Shown piece after piece: positions 41,675 to 49,241 of a DNA stretch of 64,000 nt. A program made the translations under genes and the position numbers. This DNA comes from Paenibacillus sp. GP183 (GTDB taxonomy: Bacteria > Bacillota > Bacilli > Paenibacillales > NBRC-103111): assembly GCF_900104695.1 (NCBI RefSeq), contig NZ_FNSW01000001.1, positions 3,838,001 through 3,902,000 on the forward strand. Reading direction: 5' to 3'. Positions within the stretch are counted from its first letter, which is position 1, and each line of letters opens with the position of its first letter. A model generated the notes under the pieces. That model saw only the letters and a list, made by a program, of their open reading frames with translations, made no database searches and was not told the origin of the DNA.

Positions 41675-42640
41675 ATGAAAAATAGAATAGAAACATTCAC
41701 AGGCTCAAAGCATTTCCGGTTGAATCATATTGCTGGGGGTGTATTTGCAGCGATTTCGGTCCCTGGTACCGGTTCTTTGGGGAATGCTGCAATCATTGAT
41801 CTAGGTGATACAACGCTTGTCGTGGATACATTCACGACAATACAGGCTGCAGAGGATTTGCAGGCAGCCGCAGAGCACCTCACAGGAAACCCGGTTTCTT
41901 ATGTAATCAACACGCATTGGCACAGTGATCATACGTGCGGGAATCAAGTGTTTACCCCCACTGCTCAAGTTATTTCTACATCTACTACACGTGAAATCAT
42001 GGCTACATTTGTCAAAAACAGGTTAGCCCAGCATTTGTCAAATCCGGAACTGATTTATCAGGCTATCGACGAACTCGAAGAGAAAATACAACAAGAGACG
42101 GATGAAAAGTTAAAAAAGGAAATGGAATGGGAAACTGCATGTGACCATGAGTACATGAAGATGCTGCCTAATCTGGTATACACACTGCCGACGATAACTT
42201 TTGATCATCAGATGACCATTCATGGTAGTAATCGGACCGTGCAATTCATTACGTTTGGCGGCGGTCACACGCAAAGTGATGCATTCGTGTATATTCCGGA
42301 AGACAAAATTGCCGTTATGGGGGACCTGGTGCTTTCCAAGCATCACCCGGTTATGACTTATGCAAATCCTCAGGAATGGCTAAACATTTTGGAGCAGGTC
42401 GAACTACTAGGTGTAAAAACTATAGTACCGGGGCATGGCGAAGTGTGCTCACTGAAAGAACTTCATGAGGTAAAAGGTTACATAACCGATATAATGGCTA
42501 TGGTGACGAAAACCGTTCAAAGTAAGAAAAGCATCGATGATATCTTAGTACCGAAAGCTTATCAAGACTGGTACTTTAGTACATATTTTAAGACAAATTT
42601 GAAAATAGTTTATGATTTGATCACTAAATCAGAGGATTAA
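41675..42640 (+). CDS. Metallo-beta-lactamase-fold hydrolase
   Basis: This 321-residue cytoplasmic protein has the fold's zinc ligands: THWHSDHTCG (HxHxDH), the third histidine in GGGHTQSDAFVY, the bridging aspartate in VMGDLVLSKHH and the last histidine in VPGHGEV. Similar proteins include lactonases, glyoxalase II-like and quinoprotein-related hydrolases. The substrate cannot be told. It is the sole gene of its cassette, between repeats B and C. Confidence 0.85.
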   Translation: MKNRIETFTGSKHFRLNHIAGGVFAAISVPGTGSLGNAAIIDLGDTTLVVDTFTTIQAAEDLQAAAEHLTGNPVSYVINTHWHSDHTCGNQVFTPTAQVISTSTTREIMATFVKNRLAQHLSNPELIYQAIDELEEKIQQETDEKLKKEMEWETACDHEYMKMLPNLVYTLPTITFDHQMTIHGSNRTVQFITFGGGHTQSDAFVYIPEDKIAVMGDLVLSKHHPVMTYANPQEWLNILEQVELLGVKTIVPGHGEVCSLKELHEVKGYITDIMAMVTKTVQSKKSIDDILVPKAYQDWYFSTYFKTNLKIVYDLITKSED

Positions 42641-42722
42641 CGAAGACAATAGCTCAATAAACATCAGGAGAAGGCTGCCGACAGCAATGAATCGGTAGCC
42701 TTCTTCACTACGAACAGGCTGG
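42637..42722 (+). repeat. Cassette repeat C
   Basis: The left half-site TTAACGAAGACAATAG overlaps the end of the preceding gene. A long AGAAGGCTGCCGA/TCGGTAGCCTTCT hairpin and a degenerate right half (CTACGAACAGG) follow. The stretch after the left half (CTCAATAAACATCAGGAG) is shared with repeat J. Confidence 0.8.
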
Positions 42723-42845
42723 TCTGGAACAAAGACATCCATACCTGTTTACAGTCCATTAAAATGTGTGATAATGTTTTATCTTACTAATCGATTTATT
42801 GCGTAAAGCGTCTAAGTGCGAAAACTATTGGGGGGAGTGCATTTT

Positions 42846-43127
42846 ATGACAAAACTAGATGAACTGAGGAATAACATTGACGAAATTGACCAAAAAATAA
42901 TTGCTTTATTAGCTCAAAGGTTTAAATATACGGAAGAAGTCGGAATATATAAAGCGAAGTATCATCTAAATGCCCAAGATGCTAACCGTGAATCTCAACA
43001 GTTTCAGAGGATCTTTCAGCTTTCGGATCAGAATGGTTTAAATCCTGAATACTCATCTGAAATATATAGACGTATTATTGATATTGTAATTTCTCGGCAT
43101 CAAGAGTTAGTGACAATGGAAGGATGA
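42846..43127 (+). CDS. Chorismate mutase-type (AroQ fold) protein
   Basis: Chorismate mutase converts chorismate to prephenate. This 93-residue all-helical protein has the AroQ pattern LDELRNNIDEIDQKIIALLAQ RF, KAKYHLNAQDANRE with the conserved Arg/Lys, and YRRIIDIVISRHQ at its end. It is a stand-alone domain, not fused to a dehydratase or DAHP synthase. The ATG at 42,846 follows GGGGGGAG. It is the single gene of its cassette. Confidence 0.82.
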   Translation: MTKLDELRNNIDEIDQKIIALLAQRFKYTEEVGIYKAKYHLNAQDANRESQQFQRIFQLSDQNGLNPEYSSEIYRRIIDIVISRHQELVTMEG

Positions 43128-43133
43128 TTAAGC

Positions 43134-43200
43134 TAACGGATACGATAGTTATACATAAGGGTTCCGTATATTAGTCATGTATAATATGTGGAACCCTTTA
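43134..43200 (+). repeat. Cassette repeat D (left half-site and hairpin)
   Basis: CTAACGGATACGATAG lies 7 bp after the chorismate mutase stop, followed by an AAGGGTTCC/GGAACCCTT stem with a long loop. No right half-site is seen before the MerR gene. Confidence 0.8.
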
Positions 43201-43274
43201 TTTCATCTAAATTTTATAAATTTAGGTCTTGATAAATTGAGAAAATAAAGTATTAGACTAGACCGCAAGGCACA

Positions 43275-43670
43275 TTAAGTAAAAATACGATACGGACTTG
43301 TTGAATTCCCTGCATCTATCAACGCCATCTTGTTTGCCAACATTCGGGCGAGATGCGTTTGAACTTGCTCCAATTCGTCTTTTTTCCTTTCGATCTCCTG
43401 CATCTTTTGACGAAGAAGCTCAACGACCTTTGACAGGGGAAGCTCATTGGCTTCGTCTGCCTGGATCACTTCTTTCAGTTCTGCTATCGAAAACCCTATG
43501 GTCTGAATCTTTTTGATCATCCGAAGATGATCAACTGCTTCCTCGCAATAATCGCGATAGTTATTTTCTCCGCGTCGAACATGACGTTCATCCAGTAGCC
43601 CCTCCTTCTCATAAAATCGAATGGTAGGAGCCGTTAAACCTATCCTTTGAGCCAACGTATTAATTTTCAT
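43275..43670 (-). CDS. MerR-family transcriptional regulator
   Basis: This 131-residue regulator has the MerR helix-turn-helix at its N-terminus (INTLAQRIGLTAPTIRFYEK), a wing and a coiled-coil dimerisation helix (around LRQKMQEIERKKDELEQVQ). It is divergent from the quinone oxidoreductase gene, and a 19-bp-spacer promoter lies between them, so it probably activates that gene. The inducer is unknown; no metal-binding cysteine cluster is seen. Confidence 0.88.
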   Translation of the reverse strand: MKINTLAQRIGLTAPTIRFYEKEGLLDERHVRRGENNYRDYCEEAVDHLRMIKKIQTIGFSIAELKEVIQADEANELPLSKVVELLRQKMQEIERKKDELEQVQTHLARMLANKMALIDAGNSTSPYRIFT

Positions 43671-43693
43671 GGGAGTCTCCTCAAAAAAAGGTA

Positions 43694-43724
43694 TTGACCT
43701 TCAAGTATACTTTATAGTTTATAC
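43694..43724 (+). promoter_or_regulatory. MerR-type promoter of the oxidoreductase gene
   Basis: TTGACC and TTATAC are separated by 19 bp, the over-long spacer typical of MerR-activated promoters. The spacer contains the partly symmetrical CAAGTATACTTTATAG. Confidence 0.7.
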
Positions 43725-43776
43725 TCTAAACATCGAGCAACATTATGTCAAAATGTTCGAAAGAAGGAGATGCTTG

Positions 43777-44709
43777 ATGAGTACGATTCGTGCAATTGTT
43801 GTTGATCCTACAGTAGAAGGTCGTCTCAAGATTGACGATGTGGAATCGCCCCGCCCTGCTTTATCTGAAGCACTGGTCCGTATTTCTGCCATCTCGCTCA
43901 ATCTTGGCGAGGTACGTACTACAACCAGAGCAAGTGCAGGGTGGCGACCAGGGTGGGATCTATCGGGAGTAGTAGAACAATCGGCCGCCGATGGATCGGG
44001 ACCGCCGATCGGAACCAGAGTCTTTGGAATGGTCACTTCCGGATCATGGGCGGAACTTGTGGCAGTTCCAACAAACTTCTTGGCGGAGATTCCTGAAAAT
44101 GTTACTTTTGCTCAGGCTGCGACGCTGCCTGTCGCCGGTCTCACAGCTTTAAATGCATTGGAGAAAGGCGGCTTTCTGCTCAATCGCAAAGTGTTGGTTA
44201 CCGGAGCGTCGGGCGGTGTAGGCCATTTTGCCTGCCAACTCGCTCAGCAAGCAGGCGCTGCAGTTACCGCCCTTGTACGTCGTGAAGAACGTGCAGCGAA
44301 TCTTCGAGAGATGAGGATAAACAAAGTAGTCATTGGAGAAGACGTTGCTGCAGCTCAATCATCGGGGCCTTACGATTTTATCGTTGATACGTTGGGCGGA
44401 AAATCTCTGGTCACCGTTTCGACCTTTCTCGAATTGGATGGCCGTTGTGTTAATGTTGGAGCAGCAACAGAACCGGAAATGACACTGCAAGCCCGGCTGG
44501 AGTCAATTCCGGATGGCGTACTTGTCAATGATGGAATTGGAAACCGGCTAGGTGTGTCGAAAGATCTCGGCCGATTGGTTGAAATGGTTGCCGAAGGACG
44601 ATTGCATCCGCAAGTCGATCGGGAGGCATCTTGGACTGAAATCGCCGAGGTTGCCCAGAGCCTTTTGAACCGTCGTATTGCCGGTAAAGCGGTGCTATCT
44701 GTCTCCTGA
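43777..44709 (+). CDS. Zinc-free quinone oxidoreductase-type MDR protein
   Basis: This 310-residue NADPH-dependent medium-chain reductase has an N-terminal GroES-like domain and the Rossmann loop VLVTGASGGVGHFACQLA near residue 140. It lacks the structural zinc cysteines of alcohol dehydrogenases, like quinone reductases and zeta-crystallin. ATG 43,777 follows GAAGGAGA. With the divergent MerR gene it forms one self-contained regulated unit between repeats D and E, probably for detoxification of reactive carbonyls or quinones. Confidence 0.88.
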   Translation: MSTIRAIVVDPTVEGRLKIDDVESPRPALSEALVRISAISLNLGEVRTTTRASAGWRPGWDLSGVVEQSAADGSGPPIGTRVFGMVTSGSWAELVAVPTNFLAEIPENVTFAQAATLPVAGLTALNALEKGGFLLNRKVLVTGASGGVGHFACQLAQQAGAAVTALVRREERAANLREMRINKVVIGEDVAAAQSSGPYDFIVDTLGGKSLVTVSTFLELDGRCVNVGAATEPEMTLQARLESIPDGVLVNDGIGNRLGVSKDLGRLVEMVAEGRLHPQVDREASWTEIAEVAQSLLNRRIAGKAVLSVS

Positions 44710-44835
44710 TGTTACATCTCAAATGGTTATGTTAGTGAAGTATAAGGGTCATAAGTTATACTTTTCACTCTAATGGTCACAATGCACAATTCGTGCCAAG
44801 AAGGGGACAGAAGTCATTCCCGATACTGCGTTGTG

Positions 44836-44901
44836 ATAACGGATACGATAGCTCAATAAAGCACAAGAAGAGCAGGCTGCCGTCTAATGGCAGCCTGCTT
44901 A
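44836..44901 (+). repeat. Cassette repeat E (left half-site and hairpin)
   Basis: ATAACGGATACGATAG is followed by CTCAATAAA and an AGCAGGCTGCC/GGCAGCCTGCT hairpin. The right half is degenerate. Confidence 0.8.
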
Positions 44902-44935
44902 CTTATTGGGTAGGAGAGTAAAAATAAGACAATTG

Positions 44936-45262
44936 TTATCTTTTAAAATTAATAAATCTAGAACCTTTATAAGTAATCTTTCCGTGATCACCATCAACGA
45001 TCAGTCCAAATTGGTTTCCAGTAACACGGAGTTCTATCCTACGATTTTCTTCTAATTCAAATGTAATGTAATACCAAGTGCTTGTACCGAACATTCTGCT
45101 TGAAACGTTGGTACGTTTGGATATAACTTTTCCTTGTGTTTCAATCAAATTAGCAGATTCGTTTCTAAACCACCTAACAATTCTAGGTAATACTATGAAT
45201 AAAAACATGCAAAATATTATAATAATGATGGGAATTAAAGTTATGAAAATTGGATACTTCAT
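44936..45262 (-). CDS. DUF2500-family membrane protein
   Basis: This 108-residue protein has one N-terminal transmembrane helix (PIFITLIPIIIIIFCMFLFI) and a beta-rich outer domain ending ELRVTGNQFGLIVDGDHG, then ITYKGSRFINFKR, the conserved pattern of DUF2500. The function of the family is unknown. The start at 45,262 follows TGAGGA on the minus strand. It is the only minus-strand single-gene cassette. Confidence 0.75.
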   Translation of the reverse strand: MKYPIFITLIPIIIIIFCMFLFIVLPRIVRWFRNESANLIETQGKVISKRTNVSSRMFGTSTWYYITFELEENRRIELRVTGNQFGLIVDGDHGKITYKGSRFINFKR

Positions 45263-45396
45263 CTTATTATTCCTCATTTCTAATTTTTGTTACTCCAAGT
45301 ACATAAGACAATACGTACTGATATAACAATAGTTTCCATTATTCTTTTTAGATCGTGGACACTGGTACAAAAGACGACTTGCAATTATTTTTTCAG

Positions 45397-45412
45397 CTAA
45401 CGGGCAGCATAG
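45397..45412 (+). repeat. Cassette repeat F (right half-site only)
   Basis: CTAACGGGCAGCATAG matches the right half-site. No left partner or hairpin is visible upstream. Confidence 0.7.
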
Positions 45413-45507
45413 CTCAGTATTAATATTAATATCTTGATGAAACACTAATTTATCCAAAACGTAGTTAGTAGTAAATAATAAACTGAGGATGTCTCCTAAG
45501 AAAGCAG

Positions 45508-46050
45508 GTGAATATTTTGGTGGCTTTTGCAATATTTTTAGCGCTTTTAGGATTGTTCAATCTTTTTGCTCCTCGGGCAGCATGGTATGGCAGTATTGGC
45601 TGGAAGTTACGCGATGCTGAACCTTCAGATGCATACTTGATTATACTTCGTATTGGAGGGGGGATAGTATGCATAGTTGCCATTATTATTTTTCTTACTG
45701 CGGGGACAGGGGATAGGGAAACTTCCACTGAAAAGATGATTCGTGATAACCTGGCAAATAACCAAATTGAATCTGTAACTTTGCAGATGAAACCTGTTAC
45801 ATCGATTGATGCTGATGAATTGAAAAATTGGATACTTAAATCGAATTGGAAAAAGCCTGCTATTGATTACCGTAAACAAAGCAGTTTCAGTTCTGCTGCA
45901 GAACTCGACATACATTTAAATAATGGAAGGGAAATCGAAGTGTTTAAAATGGGAAATGATCAAATTGGTATTGGTGAGAAAGTTTTTTATCCTGAATATG
46001 TATTCTCCAGTCCTTTGCTAGAAAATTGGTTCTCTACTCATGGATATTGA
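45508..46050 (+). CDS. Membrane protein of unknown function (DUF6199-like N-terminus)
   Basis: The 180-residue protein (GTG start, AAGCAGG upstream) has two N-terminal transmembrane segments with the intervening motif APRAAWYGSIGWKLRDAEPS, as in DUF6199 proteins, and a soluble C-terminal domain of ~110 residues. The role is unknown. It lies between repeats F and G. Confidence 0.65.
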   Translation: MNILVAFAIFLALLGLFNLFAPRAAWYGSIGWKLRDAEPSDAYLIILRIGGGIVCIVAIIIFLTAGTGDRETSTEKMIRDNLANNQIESVTLQMKPVTSIDADELKNWILKSNWKKPAIDYRKQSSFSSAAELDIHLNNGREIEVFKMGNDQIGIGEKVFYPEYVFSSPLLENWFSTHGY

Positions 46051-46055
46051 TAGTT

Positions 46056-46075
46056 CCACTACGGGTACATAGTGG
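46056..46075 (+). repeat. Cassette repeat G (degenerate half-site)
   Basis: CCACTACGGGTACATAGTGG contains a shortened half-site and is itself a small inverted repeat (CCACT/AGTGG). It lies 6 bp after the preceding gene. Confidence 0.5.
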
Positions 46076-46142
46076 AGGAGCAAATTAGCTGTGGGCATTC
46101 GGTCCATCTAAAATAAAAATAGACGTTACGGAGGTGGAAATA

Positions 46143-46362
46143 ATGAGCAAGCAAAAGCTAAGAGTTGCCTGGATTATCCCAAATATCTTCATATACGTTC
46201 TATTCATCTTTTTTAGTGGCTTTGTAATAATTAACCAAATGGACTGAGAGAAATAAATCGGCTTAGTATTTGGATTTTTGTCCTGATTTTGTTGCTTTTC
46301 ATTGCATTGTTTGGCACTCATCGTATTTGGGTTTGGATTAAACAAGGTAAGTTATATCCTTA
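46143..46362 (+). pseudogene. Small two-helix membrane protein gene broken by a frameshift
   Basis: An ATG after GGAGG opens a 34-residue frame (VAWIIPNIFIYVLFIFFSGF) that stops at TGA 46,245. In another frame the sequence continues GLREINRLSIWIFVLILLLF, then FGTHRIWVWIKQGK to a stop at 46,362. Joined by a 1-nt shift near 46,240, the two give one plausible ~73-residue two-helix protein. Function unknown. Confidence 0.65.
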
Positions 46363-46363
46363 G

Positions 46364-46424
46364 CTGACGGAAACGATAGCTCAAAGGACATCCGTACAAA
46401 AACAATAGCTTTTGTGAAGATGTG
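46364..46424 (+). repeat. Cassette repeat H, left part
   Basis: CTGACGGAAACGATAG lies directly after the broken gene. CTCAA and a hairpin follow (ACATC...GATGT, with ACAAAA/TTTTGT inside). Confidence 0.7.
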
Positions 46425-46532
46425 CAGGTGCAGCAGTATTTTGTAATCAAAATGAAACAAGTTGTTTACACTGCGATAATGAACCACGCCTATAATAAAA
46501 CTCGACCCCTTTAAAATATATAAAATTAAGAT

Positions 46533-46596
46533 CCACAGTCTGTTGCTGTGGATCTCTTTCTGTCTGCAGCCTTATCACTACTAACTGGCAGGATAG
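46533..46596 (+). repeat. Cassette repeat H, right part with a second hairpin
   Basis: An AGATCCACAG/CTGTGGATCT hairpin is followed by the right half-site CTAACTGGCAGGATAG (46,581). The 110 bp between the two parts of repeat H hold no gene; this may be the fusion of two repeats after loss of a cassette gene. Confidence 0.6.
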
Positions 46597-46681
46597 TTGA
46601 GTAATCTATTTACCAGATGTGATATAATTCAGTTAACTTTTTTAGCGGAGTTTTTAGATAGATAATTAGGAGGGCTAAAAT

Positions 46682-47215
46682 ATGTATGAAAAGTCAAGCA
46701 TTGATTATTTGATCGATCAAGAACGAGATAGTGATTCTTCTTTAGTCGTATTAATGTGTGGAATAGCTGGTTCGGGAAAAACAACCTTCTCTCAAAATTT
46801 AGAAAAGGATGGATTCGTACGTCTTTCTATTGATGAAGAAGTATGGTCTACGAATGGTCGCTATGCAATTGATTATCCAGCTGAAAAATACAGGGAGTAT
46901 TTGGATGAAGCGCATATAAGATTACGTAATAAGTTAGTAAAGTTAATACAAGATAATAAACAGGTTGTGGTTGACTCTAGTTTTTGGCAACGGTCAGAAA
47001 GAGATGAATTTAAACAGCTTATTGAAAACTCTGGAGGTAAATGGAGACTTATTTATCTGAAAGTACACCCTGATGAATTGCGAAAGCGCCTTAAGATACG
47101 AAGCCAACGTTTTGATGCAAATGCAGCTTTTACTATAACTGAAGAAATTTTATCAACCTTTCTTAATGGATTTGAAGAACCAAGAAATGAGGGGGAAATT
47201 GTTATAGAAAATTAG
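46682..47215 (+). CDS. P-loop kinase (AAA_33 / gluconate- or polynucleotide-kinase-like)
   Basis: This 177-residue soluble protein has Walker A GIAGSGKTTFSQNL, a Walker-B-like VVDSSFW, and the lid arginines LRKRLKIRSQRFD, as in small-molecule or nucleic-acid kinases of the zeta-toxin/PNK-like P-loop family. The substrate cannot be deduced; some relatives phosphorylate antibiotics. It is preceded by AGGAGG. It is the single gene of its cassette. Confidence 0.8.
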   Translation: MYEKSSIDYLIDQERDSDSSLVVLMCGIAGSGKTTFSQNLEKDGFVRLSIDEEVWSTNGRYAIDYPAEKYREYLDEAHIRLRNKLVKLIQDNKQVVVDSSFWQRSERDEFKQLIENSGGKWRLIYLKVHPDELRKRLKIRSQRFDANAAFTITEEILSTFLNGFEEPRNEGEIVIEN

Positions 47216-47222
47216 ATAAAAA

Positions 47223-47241
47223 GGTCCATATAGCTCAATAA
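47223..47241 (+). repeat. Degenerate left half-site after the kinase gene
   Basis: GGTCCATATAGCTCAATAA keeps the TAGCTCAATAA part of the left half-site (as in repeats C, E and J) but has lost CTAACGG. Confidence 0.4.
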
Positions 47242-47268
47242 AGGACTTCAGTAATTAGGGGGGATAAA

Positions 47269-47433
47269 ATGTTTGGTATTCTAATTTCTGTATTTGGTTT
47301 TATAATTGGTTCACTTATTTTGTTCTGGATCATCCGTAGTGCAATTAATGATTCCAATCTTAACACTCATTTACAAGAGTTAAAGAACGAACTTGTAGAA
47401 TTAAAACAAGAATTGAAATCATTAAAAAAATAA
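47269..47433 (+). CDS. Small membrane protein with coiled-coil tail (54 residues)
   Basis: ATG follows GGGGGG. One transmembrane helix (ILISVFGFIIGSLILFWII) is followed by a charged heptad-like helix (LQELKNELVELKQELKSLKK), probably a coiled coil. Function unknown. It lies between the degenerate half-site and repeat I. Confidence 0.7.
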   Translation: MFGILISVFGFIIGSLILFWIIRSAINDSNLNTHLQELKNELVELKQELKSLKK

Positions 47434-47502
47434 TGAGGTTATGGACGTGCTTATACTGGATCAGTGCGCCGATTTTTCTTTATCTAAACGATAATTAAGC
47501 TT

Positions 47503-47578
47503 CTAACGGAAAACGATAGTTGAAACACCGAAAGGGGTGCCGAAGGGCACCCCTTCGCTGCACTAACGGGCAGTTTAG
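47503..47578 (+). repeat. Cassette repeat I (complete, near-canonical)
   Basis: The left half is CTAACGGAAAACGATAG, the hairpin is perfect CGAAAGGGGTGCC/GGCACCCCTTCG, and the right half is CTAACGGGCAGTTTAG. The whole unit is 76 bp and is the clearest copy. Confidence 0.9.
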
Positions 47579-47713
47579 CGTAGAAAGATAAAAAAATACA
47601 TTTACAAAATGGAACATGTGTTCTATGATTAAACTAAAATTTTCCATAGATACAAACACAATTTGTAGAAATGAATTAAAAAAGCTAAATTACTAAGAAT
47701 GGAGTTGTTAACA

Positions 47714-48064
47714 ATGAATCGAGTAGTAATGTTTGAACTAAGTAGTCAAAATCCGGAATTGCAAGCAAAGTTTTTCTCAACCGTATTTGGATGGGAAGTA
47801 TCAGAACCGCAGTGGGGTTACAGTTCTGCTAAAACAGGTACCGATGAAAAACCAGGAATAAACGGTGGGATAGCTCAAGGTCCAGCTGAATTTCAGCAAG
47901 GTACTCGCATACAAATCCAAGTAAATTCAATTGATGAATCAGTTGAAAAAGCAATTGAAAACGGGGCAAAGGTTGTACAAGCGAAAATGGATCTGGGGGA
48001 TTTCTACCTTGCATATATTGTTGATCCAACAGGATTGCATTTAGGACTCATTCAATATAAATAA
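47714..48064 (+). CDS. VOC-superfamily (glyoxalase/bleomycin-resistance fold) protein
   Basis: This 116-residue protein has the two beta-alpha-beta-beta modules of the VOC fold: VVMFELSSQNPELQAKFFST at the N-terminus and the late strand FYLAYIVDPTGLHLGLIQ with the metal-ligand position. Family members include glyoxalases, dioxygenases and drug-binding proteins; the substrate is unknown. The ATG at 47,714 follows GGAG. It is the sole gene between repeats I and J. Confidence 0.85.
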   Translation: MNRVVMFELSSQNPELQAKFFSTVFGWEVSEPQWGYSSAKTGTDEKPGINGGIAQGPAEFQQGTRIQIQVNSIDESVEKAIENGAKVVQAKMDLGDFYLAYIVDPTGLHLGLIQYK

Positions 48065-48135
48065 CAATGAAATTTGGAACATGAACTAAATCAGTTGGTG
48101 ATTCTTCTTCTTTGATCCGACATAAGAAATGTTAA

Positions 48136-48228
48136 CTAACGGATGATAACTATAGCTCAATAAACATCAGGAGAAGGCTGCCGATTGAAATGGATAGGTA
48201 GCCTTCTGTGCTATAACGGGCAGTTATG
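48136..48228 (+). repeat. Cassette repeat J (complete)
   Basis: The left half is CTAACGGATGATAACTATAG (with a 4-nt insertion), followed by CTCAATAAACATCAGGAG and an AGAAGGCT...AGCCTTCT hairpin. The right half is ATAACGGGCAGTTATG. It closely resembles repeat C. Confidence 0.85.
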
Positions 48229-48346
48229 CGTATAAGAATGGCGAGGGAATTTCAATAATCAGGACACCATTTTCCGAATTATGGTAGTATGAATTGAGAT
48301 GATACTCTCTTTTCAATTAAAACCAAGTGTTTCGGGAGGAATTTTC

Positions 48347-48754
48347 ATGACGAAATATTTTGAAGGTTTAGCTCAGATTAATTTTTACGTTAGGGATATC
48401 GAGAAATCAATTAAATGGTATCAAGATGTTCTCGGAATGAGATTGCTCCAGAGATGCGGTGCCCATACTGTTGTTTTAGATTTTGGGCAAGGTAATGACA
48501 ATTATGACATGGGAAAGAACGCAACAACCCCTGTTCTATGCTTAATTTATAAAGATGGCATGCAGCCCATTAAATTGGAGTCCTGTCATCCTGTATTCCA
48601 ATTAGCATTGGAATACAAAGATAAACTTTATGATGAACTGAAGAACAAGGGCGTTAAAGTAGAAGAAAACCCTAAAAACAAATCGCACTTTGTCTTCTAC
48701 GATATAGATGAAAACATGATAGAAGTTTACTTTCCGGGAATTTACGATCAATAA
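48347..48754 (+). CDS. VOC-superfamily protein
   Basis: This 135-residue protein has a typical VOC N-terminus (AQINFYVRDIEKSIKWYQDV, then LGMRLLQRCG) and C-terminus (FVFYDIDENMIEVYFPG). It is unrelated in detail to the VOC protein of the previous cassette. It may act in glyoxal detoxification or drug binding; the substrate is unknown. ATG 48,347 follows GGGAGGAA. Confidence 0.85.
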   Translation: MTKYFEGLAQINFYVRDIEKSIKWYQDVLGMRLLQRCGAHTVVLDFGQGNDNYDMGKNATTPVLCLIYKDGMQPIKLESCHPVFQLALEYKDKLYDELKNKGVKVEENPKNKSHFVFYDIDENMIEVYFPGIYDQ

Positions 48755-48797
48755 AATAATCATTACCCGTCGGATAAATTAGTGATTAAACATTAAA

Positions 48798-48814
48798 CTA
48801 ACGAAGTACGATAG
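48798..48814 (+). repeat. Cassette repeat K (left half-site only)
   Basis: CTAACGAAGTACGATAG matches the left half. No hairpin or right half follows; the ileS promoter begins 45 bp later. Confidence 0.65.
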
Positions 48815-48858
48815 CACAACGTTCAGCCTCATTTTCACTGTATGGTTTTCAATCAAAG

Positions 48859-48887
48859 TTGACATTTTATTGACAATGGTGTAAAAA
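48859..48887 (+). promoter_or_regulatory. Promoter of the T-box/ileS transcript
   Basis: TTGACA and TAAAAA are separated by 17 bp. Confidence 0.7.
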
Positions 48888-48917
48888 AGAATTAACTGAA
48901 TGTCTTAATAAATTCAT

Positions 48918-49182
48918 TGACGAGAAAGAGTACGCTAATCCCTTGTTCCCCAGAGAGTTGGGCATGTGCTGAAAGCCAACGTTCAAGACTTAGCAGAAAA
49001 TCCTCTCCGAGAAGGAAAGCTGAAGCAATTAAGTAAGCTGACCCGGGATCCAGCCGTTATAAAGGATGCGTATGATGGTACGTAATAAGAGGTGTCGTAA
49101 GATCATGTCTTTCATGATCATTACGGAACTAGGGTGGTATCGCGAGATGAAATCTCGTCCCTTATGGGGCGGGATTTTTTTG
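48918..49182 (+). promoter_or_regulatory. T-box leader of the isoleucyl-tRNA synthetase gene
   Basis: T-box leaders sense uncharged tRNA and allow read-through of a terminator. Visible parts are an AGTA motif, AGAGAG, the probable specifier ATC (isoleucine) at 49,000-49,002, the T-box element GGGTGGTATCGCG with its TGGT bulge (fits tRNA ending ACCA), and the terminator stem ending in TTTTTTT at 49,181. The specifier agrees with the gene downstream. Confidence 0.88.
49152..49181 (+). terminator. T-box-controlled terminator
   Basis: TCTCGTCCC pairs with GGGGCGGGA (using G-T pairs), followed by seven T. The T-box element would form the competing antiterminator. Confidence 0.85.
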
Positions 49183-49241
49183 TGTTTTACAATGTTAGCC
49201 GATAAATTAAATTCACTTTGTTTTAAGAAAGGTTGGTATGT

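Noticed and set aside
46085-46345. 86-residue minus-strand frame opposite the small membrane protein gene
   Set aside because: The plus strand has a GGAGG site and two matching membrane segments in two frames, which is better explained as a frameshifted gene.
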